From: Pseudomonas yamanorum
GTDB taxonomy: Bacteria; Pseudomonadota; Gammaproteobacteria; Pseudomonadales; Pseudomonadaceae
Assembly (NCBI RefSeq): GCF_013386765.1
Contig: NZ_JACARE010000032.1
Coordinates: forward strand, 43,892-107,891
Direction: 5' to 3'
DNA length: 64,000 bases
Part shown: positions 42,495-51,873 of the stretch, piece by piece
Layout of the letters: each line of letters begins with the position of its first letter
How positions within the stretch are numbered: position 1 is the first letter of the stretch
Made by a program: the position numbers and the translations under genes
The notes under the pieces: model-generated
What the model saw: only the letters and a program-made list of their open reading frames with translations
The model's database searches: none
Told to the model about the DNA's origin: nothing

Positions 42495-45400
42495 AGGTCC
42501 GTCAGTTTGACGAAGTACACCGTGGCGCTGTTGGAGCGGGTGTCATGATGTATGCCCGCGACGATCCTGACCAGGCGCCCCTCTGCCAGCGCCCGCAGGA
42601 CCGACTGGTGCGCTTGCGCCCGCCCCAGGACCTTCGACCCGGCGTTGCTGCGCAGCCAGGCGTCGGACAGTTGCACCAGGCGTCCCGAGCCCAGGGCAAT
42701 GCTCGGTGTTTCGGTCCAGCGCGTCAGCACGTAATACAGGTTGTTCGACTTCGGATGGGTGCAGACAAAGTTGACCAGGGTGGCCGGGCTGCCTTTGCGC
42801 AGCGTCTGCAGCACAAACCCCTGCCGCTCCAGCACTGACCTCACAGCGGCTTGCGCCGCAAGGGGTCGGGCGTTGTCCAGTGCCCTCGCCGTATGGGCGA
42901 ATAACCTCGGATCAAGGGCGGTCGGCGGCTGGAAATCCACGCGTTCCAGGCCCGGCGCCTGCCCTGCAAGCCCAATATTGACACTGACCTGGCGCCTTCT
43001 TGAAACAGGCCTGAGCATGCGCAATAAATCATCCGTTTGCCCAGCCAGTGCGGGCGCAGGTGGCAGCCAGTCGTCCAGCGTCGCGCGGATATTGAGGATC
43101 CGGGTCGCGGTCATCGAGCGTCCGGAATCCGCCAACTCAATCAGGCGCTCCGTCACAAAACGCTGGCTGGCCTGGGTCAAACCGGGAAATGCCATGCCCA
43201 CCGACGTTGACAAGGGATGGCTGAACAACGGTTCGCGAGGGATCCACGCCTGATTCCCGCCCCAGGTGGCCGGTATGGGTTGCTCGCTTATCACGCCGGG
43301 TATCAACCAGCGGGCCAGCTCATCGCGGGCGATAGCTGAGGGCAACTCGGGGGCTCTTAAAAAAATCACGCCGTCCGGTACGGTCGAACCATTGGGTAGC
43401 AGTTCGTAGTAATGGCTACCCAGTTTTACCGCGTCATAGCCGGGCGCACCCGGAACCCGATGCAGCTGGCGTGACGCCGAAATCTCCGGTACTGCCTGCT
43501 CATTGAGCTGGCGGCCCCAGGGATGCCAGTGGGTGGAGGCCAATGGTGGTTGCCGCTCCACCCGTTCGACATGGGAGGCCGATGGCGCCACCCACTCTGT
43601 ACCGCCCGCCGGCGCTTCCCATGGTCGCCGTATGCCGGAGCTTGGGCCCGCCCGAGGCGTAGGTGGCGCATCGGCGCCCAGCAGCCACTCGCCAGGCTCC
43701 TCGATAGTCAACAACAGTTCGTTCTGGCCGCTGTCCCTGGCGTTTTTCAAGCGCAACGCCGACTCGTCCCGGCGTCGATAAACCGGATACGCATGGCTGT
43801 CTTCGGCGACGAACTGCTGGCCGCCCTTCACATGGCTGCCTTTGTTGATCGGCCCATTCAAAGGCACCGCCCCTTCCAGCGTGAGGTCCTTGCGATACAC
43901 TTCAACCCCCCTGAAACCCTTGGCTACGCGCGCGAATCCGGGGTTGATGCTGCCACCGCCAGGGAGCCGTGGCGAACGGCGGATCACATTCAAGGCCGAG
44001 ACCATCGATACTCGCCTGACAGGCAGGCCAGGCTTGGGAACTCCTTTGCCCAGCGGGAACAGGGTCATGGCCACGTCAGCAATCAGGATCAATGCGGCAA
44101 AGCCGGTAGCGATGCCATCGCGAGCGTCACTGCTGTGGTGAAAGCGCCGGGCGGCCGACAGCACCTCGTAGAGATTCACCCCGACACTCACGCCAGGGAT
44201 AAACGACAACAGCCCGCGCACCCGCGCCGCCGATTGCTCGCCCAGGCGCAGTTGCCGATAACTGACAAGGTCCCTGGCAGAGTTGGCAACCGCCTGTACG
44301 TCGCGCTGCATCGCCAGTACCCGGGCGTGCGTCAGCATGCGCAGCAGATCGCCGCCGGTGGTCGGGGTAATGCCTAGCCACTGCTGGGGCGCCTGTTCGA
44401 TCTGCTCGCGAATTTCTTTTTCAATCTCCACCAATGCCGCCGCCGGCTGCGAACGCCGCACCGCGAACCAACCCCGGAGCACTTGCGCCATGATCCACAG
44501 GGGCCCAAGGGAAAAGGGCCAGATTGCTCCCCATCCTGACAGAGTCTGGTAGGTACGATCAGGCGTGCCACGGGTTGGCCGAACCGCCACCGGGTAGCTT
44601 TCCAGGGCTTGCGCCTCCCAGCCGGGAGCGATGGATTGAGCCAGCACTTCAAGGTTTCCAGGGCTCAGCGCCGCCGTCATTAATGCTTGCCGCGCCGCTG
44701 CCACACTGTCGTGCTCGGTCAGCGGTGGATAGCCCTTCACCGCCGGCCAGTAGAGCAGTGTCTTGCCCAGCACTCGGTCATCAATCACCAGCACCCCGGC
44801 GACATGCCGCGGCTGCTCCAGGGTGAGTGCCGCCAGATGCACACAGCACAGTTGTAAGTGATGACCATTTCTCTTCAAATCCTCGGGCGTCCTGGCCGCC
44901 AGGGCTGTGGAGAACGCACTCAACGCACCCTCACTCAGCCCTTGCTGCCGGGCGCTGAAATGATCCCGCCGTGCACGCTGCAACCATGGCCGCTCCAGCA
45001 GCGCCGTGGGCAAGCTGGCCGGCGCCCCGCTGGCATCCGGATAGAACGTGCGGGTGATCAGTCGCTCATACTGGCCCGCCAGGTCCAGGCCGGCGATCAG
45101 CCGGGTCAAGTCCTCGGCTGGCAGATGCTGCGCCCACAAGGGCTCAAGGTAGTGGCTGTAGTGCAGGCGCTGGCGCGTCCAGGGCGCTTCGGCGTCCAGG
45201 TTGTGCAAGGCCAACTGCAACAGACTGTAGGTATGCCGCTCCTGGCTGATCACCGTCCGAACCCCGGAATCCCCCGCCGGACGCTGTGGATGAGATTCCC
45301 AATGGGTGCTGACATCGTCGGGCATGTCCAGGAACGGCGTGTCGATATCCAGCAGCGAGGGCAGCCCCTCGCGCTTTAATCCCTCGACCAGGGTCTTGCG

Positions 45401-47713
45401 GGCGAATACCTCAAGGCTCGGCAGCACATGCCCCAGTTCCTGCTCAAGAGCACTGGCACTGGCCAGGTAATGCGTGTGCAGACGCTGATAGCGCTTGCGC
45501 AGCGGGCGCGAAGCACTCGCAAGCCACGCCGGCAATGTGTTGGCCTGGGCCACCGCCAGGCGCAACACACTGATATTGGCGAACGCCTGGGCACGCGCGG
45601 TGCTGAGGGGCAGACGCAGGCTGTCGGCCAGCTCGCGGGCGAGCAAGGTGCGTGTCAGCGCCAGGTCCGTGACCTCGCTGAACGGTCGCCCGCCCTGGCC
45701 TACCCAACGGTCGGTCTGCGCGTAGCGATTGATCTGTTCCTTGAACGGATCGGACAACACGTTGCCTTCCATCGCCTCGTAGTACACGAGTGTCGGCTCG
45801 CTGGCCGCCAGTGCCTGGATTACTTCGCGGGCATCCCGCCGTTGATCCTGCGGGATGCAGTGCCAGAGCATCGAACCGTCCGGGCTCTTGAGGCTCGCGT
45901 CAAGGCTGGCGGACAACTTATCCAGCGAGCCGAAGGCCTGAAAGCCACCGTACTTTCCAGGCACCTGGAGCACCACAGGTTGCAAGCGTTCAGGATGGCT
46001 GAAGGCTTCCCGGGTGGTGACGACCAGCACCCCGAGCAATCGGTAGAGCGGCTGCCGCGCGCGCCCGATGGACAGTTGCAGGACCCGGGTGGTGCTGGCC
46101 GCCCGGTCGCTGGCGAGTGGCGCTGTGTACACCTCGGTCAGCAACATGCGCTCGACCTCATCCAGCAACCCCAGCCGATAGTAAAGGTGCGCGTCTTTGA
46201 TCAAGGCCAAACGCTGGGCATTGAGCCGTTGTACGCCTCGACTGGAGGTCGAACCGGGCCGTTTTTCCAGCCAGAAAGCCCTGTCGCCCAACCGATGTTC
46301 CTGACCATCCTGCATCCCGTGCAGCGTCTCTACGTGTTCAAGCCATTGCCTTTGCAAGGTTTCAACCTCGCTGAAAGGCCGGTAGTCCTGGCTCAGGTCG
46401 GAAGGGTTCAGCAACGCCAACAAGCCTTGCTCATGACGCCGCACCAACGCCTCGGCGGTGCCCATGGCCAGACCCGGCGTCAGTGCGGCGCAGCTGACTT
46501 GCGACGCCCGGCGCTGGCGGTCCCACTCCAGCAGTTGCTCCACGGCTACGCGCAACAGTTCGTCGGCAGGCGACCGACGCCGGGCCTGTTCAACCCGGCG
46601 CAATCGTTGGGACGCGCTCCACGAGACGCTTCCCCGATCAATACTCACCCTGGATGCATGACGCGCCAACAGGCAGTCCCGTTCGTTGTCCCGCTGAAGG
46701 TCCAACTGCGCCAACGCGCTGTGCCTGAGTGCATCCCCTGCCAACGTCGGCCCACGGTGTACCCTGAAATCCTCCGCCAACCCGTGCCGACGCCGCAGGG
46801 GCAACTGCTGCCAGAGGGTAGCTCGGTGTACACCGTTGATCAGTGCGGGCAACTTGAGCTGCATCTGGGCCAGGCTGGTGAACTCGTGAAACCACTGGCC
46901 AAGCCCTGGCAGGTAAACCACCTGGCGTTTGTCCAGGGCGTCTCCCGAACGGTAGATATGCAGCGCGCCGGCCAGGGGCACTTCGCTCCCGGCCTCCGAC
47001 GGCCACAGCACCGGGCTGACCTGCAAGCGCTCCCAGGCACCGCCAGCCTGCGTACGGGCCTGCGGAGTCGGCGCATCGAGAATGCCCAGCGCCATGGCAA
47101 ACCCATGATCCGACAAGTCGTACAGCGCATGGGCGAGGTACGCACGTTCAGCGAAGGCCTCGAGGTGCACTTGCACCCACCGCTCCTCCCGGGACAGCGC
47201 GCTGCCAAATGCCAACCCTTGCCAATAACCGGACATCGCTGCCTGGATTTGCCCAGGCAAATCCAGGGCATTGACCTTGTGCAACACCTCGCTGACGCTG
47301 AACGGCAATGTACCTGTGGTATCACCTTGAAGGCTCAGGGTGGTGTAGCGATTGATGTTGATCGGGAACTGCGGGTTATCCAGCAGGCCCAGTGCCCGGT
47401 CGGTGAGGCTATCCACCGCCTGCGGCCCGCCCGGCGTCACCGGCTCGCTGAACAGCAGGCGGTCGGGGTCGAGGTCGAACGCTTCACGCAGCGCCTTGCG
47501 CACCACACGATGGATACTCGGCGCCTGTTCCAGCAACCGCCGCAGCTGCCTGTTGGCCTCGCGGCAGCGCACTTGGGCGCCCCGCAGCTGGTTGATGAAC
47601 CGGCTGGGCCTGGGGCTTGATTCAATCCTGCGGGTCAGACGGTGACGAAGGCGTGCCAGCTCGTCCAGGGCGTCATCGGGGTCAGGTTGGGGAGAATCGG
47701 GGTCGGTAGTCAT
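42491..47713 (-). CDS. Giant DUF6543/dermonecrotic-toxin-like protein without NEL domain
   Basis: A 1740-residue protein related to the other giant one in its DUF6543-type segments. A module with the core [VL]x[LVW]PG/A, an aromatic residue and then a Leu/Ala-rich helix appears three times: VVYLPGLGQWFHEFTS (about 265), VVLQVPGKYGGFQAFGS (about 580) and LLYWPAVKGYPPLTEHDS (about 986). Two hydrophobic stretches lie near 1065-1085 and 1205-1222 (IATGFAALILIADVAMTLF). A proline-rich linker near 1340-1390 leads to an unknown C-terminal domain of about 340 residues. No signal peptide and no CxD ligase motif are seen. It separates the purine permease/LysE genes from the uric-acid genes. ATG start at 47713. 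A delivered toxin is possible; this is inference. Confidence 0.75.
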   Translation of the reverse strand: MTTDPDSPQPDPDDALDELARLRHRLTRRIESSPRPSRFINQLRGAQVRCREANRQLRRLLEQAPSIHRVVRKALREAFDLDPDRLLFSEPVTPGGPQAVDSLTDRALGLLDNPQFPININRYTTLSLQGDTTGTLPFSVSEVLHKVNALDLPGQIQAAMSGYWQGLAFGSALSREERWVQVHLEAFAERAYLAHALYDLSDHGFAMALGILDAPTPQARTQAGGAWERLQVSPVLWPSEAGSEVPLAGALHIYRSGDALDKRQVVYLPGLGQWFHEFTSLAQMQLKLPALINGVHRATLWQQLPLRRRHGLAEDFRVHRGPTLAGDALRHSALAQLDLQRDNERDCLLARHASRVSIDRGSVSWSASQRLRRVEQARRRSPADELLRVAVEQLLEWDRQRRASQVSCAALTPGLAMGTAEALVRRHEQGLLALLNPSDLSQDYRPFSEVETLQRQWLEHVETLHGMQDGQEHRLGDRAFWLEKRPGSTSSRGVQRLNAQRLALIKDAHLYYRLGLLDEVERMLLTEVYTAPLASDRAASTTRVLQLSIGRARQPLYRLLGVLVVTTREAFSHPERLQPVVLQVPGKYGGFQAFGSLDKLSASLDASLKSPDGSMLWHCIPQDQRRDAREVIQALAASEPTLVYYEAMEGNVLSDPFKEQINRYAQTDRWVGQGGRPFSEVTDLALTRTLLARELADSLRLPLSTARAQAFANISVLRLAVAQANTLPAWLASASRPLRKRYQRLHTHYLASASALEQELGHVLPSLEVFARKTLVEGLKREGLPSLLDIDTPFLDMPDDVSTHWESHPQRPAGDSGVRTVISQERHTYSLLQLALHNLDAEAPWTRQRLHYSHYLEPLWAQHLPAEDLTRLIAGLDLAGQYERLITRTFYPDASGAPASLPTALLERPWLQRARRDHFSARQQGLSEGALSAFSTALAARTPEDLKRNGHHLQLCCVHLAALTLEQPRHVAGVLVIDDRVLGKTLLYWPAVKGYPPLTEHDSVAAARQALMTAALSPGNLEVLAQSIAPGWEAQALESYPVAVRPTRGTPDRTYQTLSGWGAIWPFSLGPLWIMAQVLRGWFAVRRSQPAAALVEIEKEIREQIEQAPQQWLGITPTTGGDLLRMLTHARVLAMQRDVQAVANSARDLVSYRQLRLGEQSAARVRGLLSFIPGVSVGVNLYEVLSAARRFHHSSDARDGIATGFAALILIADVAMTLFPLGKGVPKPGLPVRRVSMVSALNVIRRSPRLPGGGSINPGFARVAKGFRGVEVYRKDLTLEGAVPLNGPINKGSHVKGGQQFVAEDSHAYPVYRRRDESALRLKNARDSGQNELLLTIEEPGEWLLGADAPPTPRAGPSSGIRRPWEAPAGGTEWVAPSASHVERVERQPPLASTHWHPWGRQLNEQAVPEISASRQLHRVPGAPGYDAVKLGSHYYELLPNGSTVPDGVIFLRAPELPSAIARDELARWLIPGVISEQPIPATWGGNQAWIPREPLFSHPLSTSVGMAFPGLTQASQRFVTERLIELADSGRSMTATRILNIRATLDDWLPPAPALAGQTDDLLRMLRPVSRRRQVSVNIGLAGQAPGLERVDFQPPTALDPRLFAHTARALDNARPLAAQAAVRSVLERQGFVLQTLRKGSPATLVNFVCTHPKSNNLYYVLTRWTETPSIALGSGRLVQLSDAWLRSNAGSKVLGRAQAHQSVLRALAEGRLVRIVAGIHHDTRSNSATVYFVKLTDL

Positions 47714-47797
47714 GTCGCCATCGGTTCCAGATGAAAAACCGAGGGTAAGCAGCGCCTTGATCTACAGGGCCTTACATAGTTAGGCCGATCACCAGGC

Positions 47798-47824
47798 AAA
47801 AAAAAGCCCGCAGTGTGAGCGGGC
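47798..47824 (-). terminator. Rho-independent terminator after uraH
   Basis: Stem GCCCGC / GCGGGC with an eight-base T-run when read on the minus strand, about 50 bases past the uraH stop. Confidence 0.92.
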
Positions 47825-47869
47825 GAAAAACCAACGAAGAGCTTTGGGGGTGTGAAGCGCGGTGACGAC

Positions 47870-48223
47870 TCAGCTACCGCGATAGGTCGAGTAGCTGTAA
47901 GGCGAAATCAGCAAAGGCACATGGTAATGATCCTGCTCGGCACTGATGCCGAAGCGCAGCACCACCACATCGAGAAACGCAGGCTCGGGCAGTTGCACAC
48001 CGCGGGCGCGGTAGTAATCACCGGCGCTGAACTGCAACTGGTAGACACCACTGCGGTAGTCATCGCCTTGCAGCAGCGGCGCATCGCAGCGGCCGTCGCT
48101 GTTGGTCAAGGTACTGGCCACCAGCTCAAGCTGCGTGCCTTCGACACGGTACAGCTCAACCTTGATCGCGCTGCCGGGGCAGCCGTGCGCGGCGTCCAAT
48201 ACGTGTGTAGTCAAACGTCCCAT
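47870..48223 (-). CDS. uraH: 5-hydroxyisourate hydrolase
   Basis: A 117-residue transthyretin-like enzyme that hydrolyses 5-hydroxyisourate to OHCU, the second step of urate breakdown. Diagnostic features are His7 in LTTHVLDAAHGCPG, the late YHVPLLISPYSYSTYRGS with its His, and the C-terminal YRGS that separates it from transthyretin. It is divergent from puuE, and a TTGTACACAA element lies about 100 bases upstream of its ATG. Confidence 0.97.
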   Translation of the reverse strand: MGRLTTHVLDAAHGCPGSAIKVELYRVEGTQLELVASTLTNSDGRCDAPLLQGDDYRSGVYQLQFSAGDYYRARGVQLPEPAFLDVVVLRFGISAEQDHYHVPLLISPYSYSTYRGS

Positions 48224-48322
48224 AGCGTCTGCGCGCCTCCCGAAGTCAGTAAAGTGAAAGACCGCACCTTTTCAGGGCACTGAAAAGGCCGGCGATGACT
48301 GATTAAGACACTTTTCAAAAAA

Positions 48323-48334
48323 ATTGTACACAAT
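48323..48334. promoter_or_regulatory. Near palindrome ATTGTACACAAT before uraH
   Basis: Its arms match those of the TTGTATACAA palindrome, with C in place of T at the centre. It lies 100 bases upstream of uraH (minus strand). Confidence 0.55.
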
Positions 48335-48375
48335 AAATTCAACAAGCTCGTTTTCCGTTACTGGCGCCGATTCTT

Positions 48376-48473
48376 TAGGAGCGAGCTTGCTCGCGAAGAT
48401 CGTCAACGATAATGCAGCGCTTCAGGGTTACCGAGGCGTTCTCAGGGTTTTCGCGAGCAAGCTCGCTCCTACA
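48376..48473. repeat. REPIN-like inverted pair inside the uraH/puuE region
   Basis: Arms TAGGAGCGAGCTTGCTCGCG and CGCGAGCAAGCTCGCTCCTA flank about 52 bases and separate the control elements of the two divergent genes. Confidence 0.88.
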
Positions 48474-48507
48474 GTGAATGAGGTTTTTTCAATTTAGTTG
48501 ACCAGTC

Positions 48508-48523
48508 AGGCAGGTTTCTTGCA
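48508..48523 (+). promoter_or_regulatory. Sigma-54-like promoter before puuE
   Basis: AGGCAGGTTTCTTGCA has GG and GC spaced by 12 and a perfect TTGCA box. The -24 box has two mismatches. Transcription would start near 48534, 149 bases before puuE and 55 bases before the TTGTATACAA site. Confidence 0.5.
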
Positions 48524-48588
48524 ATGCTATCCTGCAAAGACCCTGCGGAAAAAATGCAGAAATACAGGCTTACAAAGTGCGCATCAAG

Positions 48589-48598
48589 TTGTATACAA
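48589..48598. promoter_or_regulatory. Palindrome TTGTATACAA before puuE
   Basis: Same core as at 40318-40329 and 48323-48334. It sits downstream of the putative sigma-54 start point, a position suited to repression by roadblock. Confidence 0.6.
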
Positions 48599-48682
48599 TC
48601 AGTCATCGTCGTGACGCCATCCAGTCTTTCCGCTGCCCGGCCGCCACACACACCGCTACCACGAACAAGAAGGAAGACTGCA

Positions 48683-49609
48683 GTGAGCGCTGACTACCCA
48701 CGCGACCTGATCGGTTACGGCAGTAACCCTCCTCACCCACACTGGCCAGGCAAAGCCCGTATCGCCCTGTCGTTTGTACTCAACTACGAGGAAGGCGGCG
48801 AGCGCAATATCCTGCATGGCGACAAAGAGTCGGAAGCCTTCCTCTCGGAAATGGTGTCGGCGCAGCCGCTGCAAGGCGAGCGCAACATGAGCATGGAGTC
48901 GCTGTACGAATACGGCAGCCGGGCCGGCGTGTGGCGCATCCTCAAGCTGTTCAAGGATTTCGACATCCCGCTGACCATCTTCGCCGTGGCGATGGCCGCC
49001 CAGCGCCACCCGGACGTGATCCGTGCGATGGTCGCCGCCGGCCACGAGATCTGCAGCCACGGCTACCGCTGGATCGACTACCAATACATGGACGAGGCCC
49101 AGGAACGCGAGCACATGCTCGAAGCGATCCGCATCCTCACCGAACTCACCGGCGAACGCCCGCTGGGCTGGTACACCGGGCGCACCGGCCCCAACACCCG
49201 GCGGCTGGTGATGGAGGAAGGTGGCTTCCTCTACGACTGCGACACCTACGACGACGACCTGCCCTACTGGGAACCCAACAACCCGACCGGCAAGCCGCAC
49301 CTGGTGATCCCCTACACCCTGGACACCAACGACATGCGCTTCACCCAGGTCCAGGGTTTCAACAAGGGCGACGACTTTTTCGAATACCTCAAGGACGCGT
49401 TCGACGTGCTGTACGCCGAAGGCGCGGACGCCCCGAAGATGCTCTCCATCGGCTTGCACTGCCGCCTGATCGGCCGCCCGGCACGCCTGGCCGCCCTCAA
49501 GCGCTTTATCGAATACGCCAAGGGTCATGACCAGGTGTGGTTCACCCGCCGCGTCGATATCGCCCGTCACTGGCATGACGTACATCCTTTCCAGGGAGCC
49601 GCCAAATGA
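48683..49609 (+). CDS. puuE: Allantoinase PuuE (polysaccharide-deacetylase-like)
   Basis: A 308-residue allantoinase of the PuuE type, which opens allantoin to allantoate without the metal-amidohydrolase fold of AllB. Family marks are NYEEGGERNILHGD, SYEYGSRAGVWR-type (here LYEYGSRAGVWR), GHEICSHGYRWIDYQ and GWYTGRTGPNTRRLV. The start codon is GTG at 48683 after AAGGAAGACTGCA; the longer frame is leader sequence. uraD overlaps its end by 4 bases. Confidence 0.96.
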   Translation: MSADYPRDLIGYGSNPPHPHWPGKARIALSFVLNYEEGGERNILHGDKESEAFLSEMVSAQPLQGERNMSMESLYEYGSRAGVWRILKLFKDFDIPLTIFAVAMAAQRHPDVIRAMVAAGHEICSHGYRWIDYQYMDEAQEREHMLEAIRILTELTGERPLGWYTGRTGPNTRRLVMEEGGFLYDCDTYDDDLPYWEPNNPTGKPHLVIPYTLDTNDMRFTQVQGFNKGDDFFEYLKDAFDVLYAEGADAPKMLSIGLHCRLIGRPARLAALKRFIEYAKGHDQVWFTRRVDIARHWHDVHPFQGAAK

Positions 49610-50121
49610 CCGCGTTCCAGACCTTGAAACCGTCGACCCTGAGCCGCGACGCATTCGTCGCAGCCTTCGCCGACATCTACGAACATTCGCCATGGGTGGC
49701 CGAAAAGGCCTTCGACCTGGGCCAGGACGCGTCGATCGACGAGATCGAAACCCTGCACCAGCGCATGAGCGACATCCTGTTGAGCGCCGATCACACCAGT
49801 CAACTGGCCCTGATCAACGCTCACCCGGACCTGGCCGGCAAAGCGGCCGTCCAGGGCCAACTGACCCAAGCCAGCACCGATGAGCAAGCTGGCGCGGGGA
49901 TTCACCAATGCTCGAGCGACGAGTTTTCTCGCTTCACCGAGCTGAACGATGCCTACAAGGCCAAGTTCAAGTTTCCCTTCATCATGGCGGTAAAAGGCAG
50001 CAACCGGCATCAGATCCTCGCCGCGTTTGAAACGCGCATTCACAACTCGGTAGACGCCGAGTTCAAATGCGCACTGGCCGAGATCAATAAAATCGCGTTG
50101 TTCCGATTACTGACTCTTTAA
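49606..50121 (+). CDS. uraD: OHCU decarboxylase
   Basis: A 171-residue enzyme that decarboxylates 2-oxo-4-hydroxy-4-carboxy-5-ureidoimidazoline to (S)-allantoin. The catalytic His is in INAHPDLAGKAA (His73), and the substrate-binding region CSSDEFSRFTELNDAYKAKFKFPFIMAVKG follows. Its ATG overlaps the puuE stop, so it is translationally coupled even though it acts one step earlier. Confidence 0.96.
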   Translation: MTAFQTLKPSTLSRDAFVAAFADIYEHSPWVAEKAFDLGQDASIDEIETLHQRMSDILLSADHTSQLALINAHPDLAGKAAVQGQLTQASTDEQAGAGIHQCSSDEFSRFTELNDAYKAKFKFPFIMAVKGSNRHQILAAFETRIHNSVDAEFKCALAEINKIALFRLLTL

Positions 50122-50202
50122 GCAAACCTGGCCCGAGCGATTCATGAACGCCCAGGGCCTCGCGAGCATCCCAAGCCACTCTATTTAAGGCAGACAAGAA
50201 GA

Positions 50203-51198
50203 ATGAAAGCTTACGCCGTACCTTTCGAGAAGTTCGTCAACCTGGCCGACGCACGCCTGGGCACCAAGATCATCTCTGTCACCGATGACTGGTTCGCCGA
50301 CGCCAACCGCCTGTTCCAGCCGACCCCGGCCGTGTGGAAGGAGGGCGTTTTCGATGACAACGGCAAGTGGATGGACGGCTGGGAGTCGCGCCGCAAGCGC
50401 TTCGAAGGCTACGACAGCGCCGTGATCCGCCTGGGCGTACCGGGTTCGATCAAGGGCGTGGACATCGACACTTCATTCTTCACCGGCAACTTCCCGCCAT
50501 CGGCGTCCCTGGAAGCCTGCTTCCTGGCGTCCGGCGAGCCGGATGACAACACCCAGTGGGTTGAAGTGCTGTCGGCTGTAGAGCTGCAAGGCAACAGCCA
50601 TCACTTCCACGAGATCAACAACGACCAGGCCTTCAGCCACCTGCGTTTCAATATCTACCCGGACGGTGGCGTGGCCCGCCTGCGTGTGTACGGCATTCCG
50701 TTCCGCGACTGGTCGGCCGTGGGCGACAACGAACAGGTTGACCTGGCTGCGGCACTGAACGGTGGCCGTGCACTGGCCTGCTCCGATGAACACTTCGGGC
50801 GCATGAGCAACATCCTCAACCCGGGCCGTGGCATCAACATGGGCGACGGCTGGGAAACCGCACGTCGTCGTACGCCGGGCAATGACTGGGTGATCGTCGC
50901 ACTGGGCCACCCGGGCGAGATCGAGAAGATCGTGGTCGACACCCTGCACTTCAAGGGCAACTACCCGGACACCTGCTCGATCCAGGGCGCCTTTGTGAAA
51001 GGCGGCACCGACAGCCAGATTGAAACCCAATCGCTGTTCTGGCGCGAACTGCTGCCGGCGCAGAAACTGGAAATGCACGCTGAACACACGTTTGCCGAGC
51101 AGATCAAGGCGCTGGGGCCGATCACTCACATCCGCCTGAACGTGTTCCCGGATGGTGGTGTGAGCCGCCTGCGGGTTCTCGGTAAGGTAGCGAAATAA
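50203..51198 (+). CDS. alc: Allantoicase
   Basis: A 331-residue allantoicase made of two similar halves, as usual for the family. The repeated blocks are FDDNGKWMDGWESRRKR with RLGVPGSIKGVDIDTSFFTGNFP (first half) and INMGDGWETARRRTPGNDW with LGHPGEIEKIVVDTLHFKGNYP (second half). Each half also has the pair IYPDGGVARLRVYG and VFPDGGVSRLRVLG. It splits allantoate to ureidoglycolate and urea. Confidence 0.97.
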   Translation: MKAYAVPFEKFVNLADARLGTKIISVTDDWFADANRLFQPTPAVWKEGVFDDNGKWMDGWESRRKRFEGYDSAVIRLGVPGSIKGVDIDTSFFTGNFPPSASLEACFLASGEPDDNTQWVEVLSAVELQGNSHHFHEINNDQAFSHLRFNIYPDGGVARLRVYGIPFRDWSAVGDNEQVDLAAALNGGRALACSDEHFGRMSNILNPGRGINMGDGWETARRRTPGNDWVIVALGHPGEIEKIVVDTLHFKGNYPDTCSIQGAFVKGGTDSQIETQSLFWRELLPAQKLEMHAEHTFAEQIKALGPITHIRLNVFPDGGVSRLRVLGKVAK

Positions 51199-51214
51199 GC
51201 GGCGAACCGAAATC

Positions 51215-51282
51215 TGTAGGAGCCCGGCTTGCCGGCGATGGCGGTCTCACGGACGCCATCGCCGGCAAGCCGGACTCCTACA
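51215..51282. repeat. REPIN-like pair between alc and allA
   Basis: Arms TGTAGGAGCCCGGCTTGCC... and ...GGCAAGCCGGACTCCTACA lie within the operon, 17 bases after the alc stop. Confidence 0.88.
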
Positions 51283-51319
51283 CAGAAATCACATCATTCA
51301 AAAGATTAAGAAGACAGCC

Positions 51320-51823
51320 ATGCGCACACTGATGATCGAACCCCTGACCAAAGAAGCCTTCGCCCCTTTCGGAGACGTTATCGAAACCGATGGCAGCGAT
51401 CACTTCATGATCAACAACGGGTCGACCATGCGCTTTCATAAACTGGCGACGGTGCAAACCGCCACGCCAGAAGACAACGCGATCATCAGCATCTTCCGCG
51501 CCGACGCGCAGGACATGCCGCTGACCGTGTGCATGCTGGAACGACACCCGCTGGGCAGCCAGGCTTTCATTCCGCTGCTCGGCAACCCCTTTCTGATCGT
51601 GGTCGCGCCCGTTGGCGATGAACCTGTATCGGGCTTGGTCCGCGCCTTCGTTACCAACGGCAGGCAGGGCATTAATTACCATCGCGGCGTCTGGCACCAC
51701 CCGGTGCTGACGATCGAAAAGCGGGATGACTTCCTGGTGGTTGATCGCAGTGGCACAGGCAATAACTGCGATGAGCATTTTTTCAAAGAGGATGAGCGGT
51801 TGATCCTCGCCCCCCACCAATAA
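51320..51823 (+). CDS. allA: Ureidoglycolate lyase
   Basis: A 167-residue cupin-type enzyme that cleaves ureidoglycolate to glyoxylate and urea. The start RTLMIEPLTKEAFAPFGDVIETDG, the AQDMPLTVCMLERHPLGSQAFIPL core and GRQGINYHRGVWHHPVLTIEKRDDFLVVDR are characteristic. It ends the pathway in this cluster; glyoxylate then enters central metabolism and urea needs a urease located elsewhere. Confidence 0.97.
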   Translation: MRTLMIEPLTKEAFAPFGDVIETDGSDHFMINNGSTMRFHKLATVQTATPEDNAIISIFRADAQDMPLTVCMLERHPLGSQAFIPLLGNPFLIVVAPVGDEPVSGLVRAFVTNGRQGINYHRGVWHHPVLTIEKRDDFLVVDRSGTGNNCDEHFFKEDERLILAPHQ

Positions 51824-51873
51824 GAGAAGGTCTGATCACTCGACGACAGAGTGACAGGCGAGAGGTAAAGACT

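Larger units (their letters stand above)
48224..48682. promoter_or_regulatory. Divergent uraH/puuE control region
   Basis: This 459-base stretch has no gene. In order it holds an 8-bp inverted repeat CCTTTTCA/TGAAAAGG (48267-48288) in the uraH leader, the TTGTACACAA site, a REPIN-like pair (48376-48473), a sigma-54-like promoter and the TTGTATACAA site. The last about 100 bases before puuE are the leader with ribosome site AAGGAAG. Confidence 0.7.

Noticed and set aside
45428..47620. A 730-codon plus-strand frame inside the giant DUF6543 gene
   Set aside because: It runs antisense to the giant gene, whose protein shows family features and an orderly domain layout. This frame is Arg/Gln/Pro-rich and has no motif.
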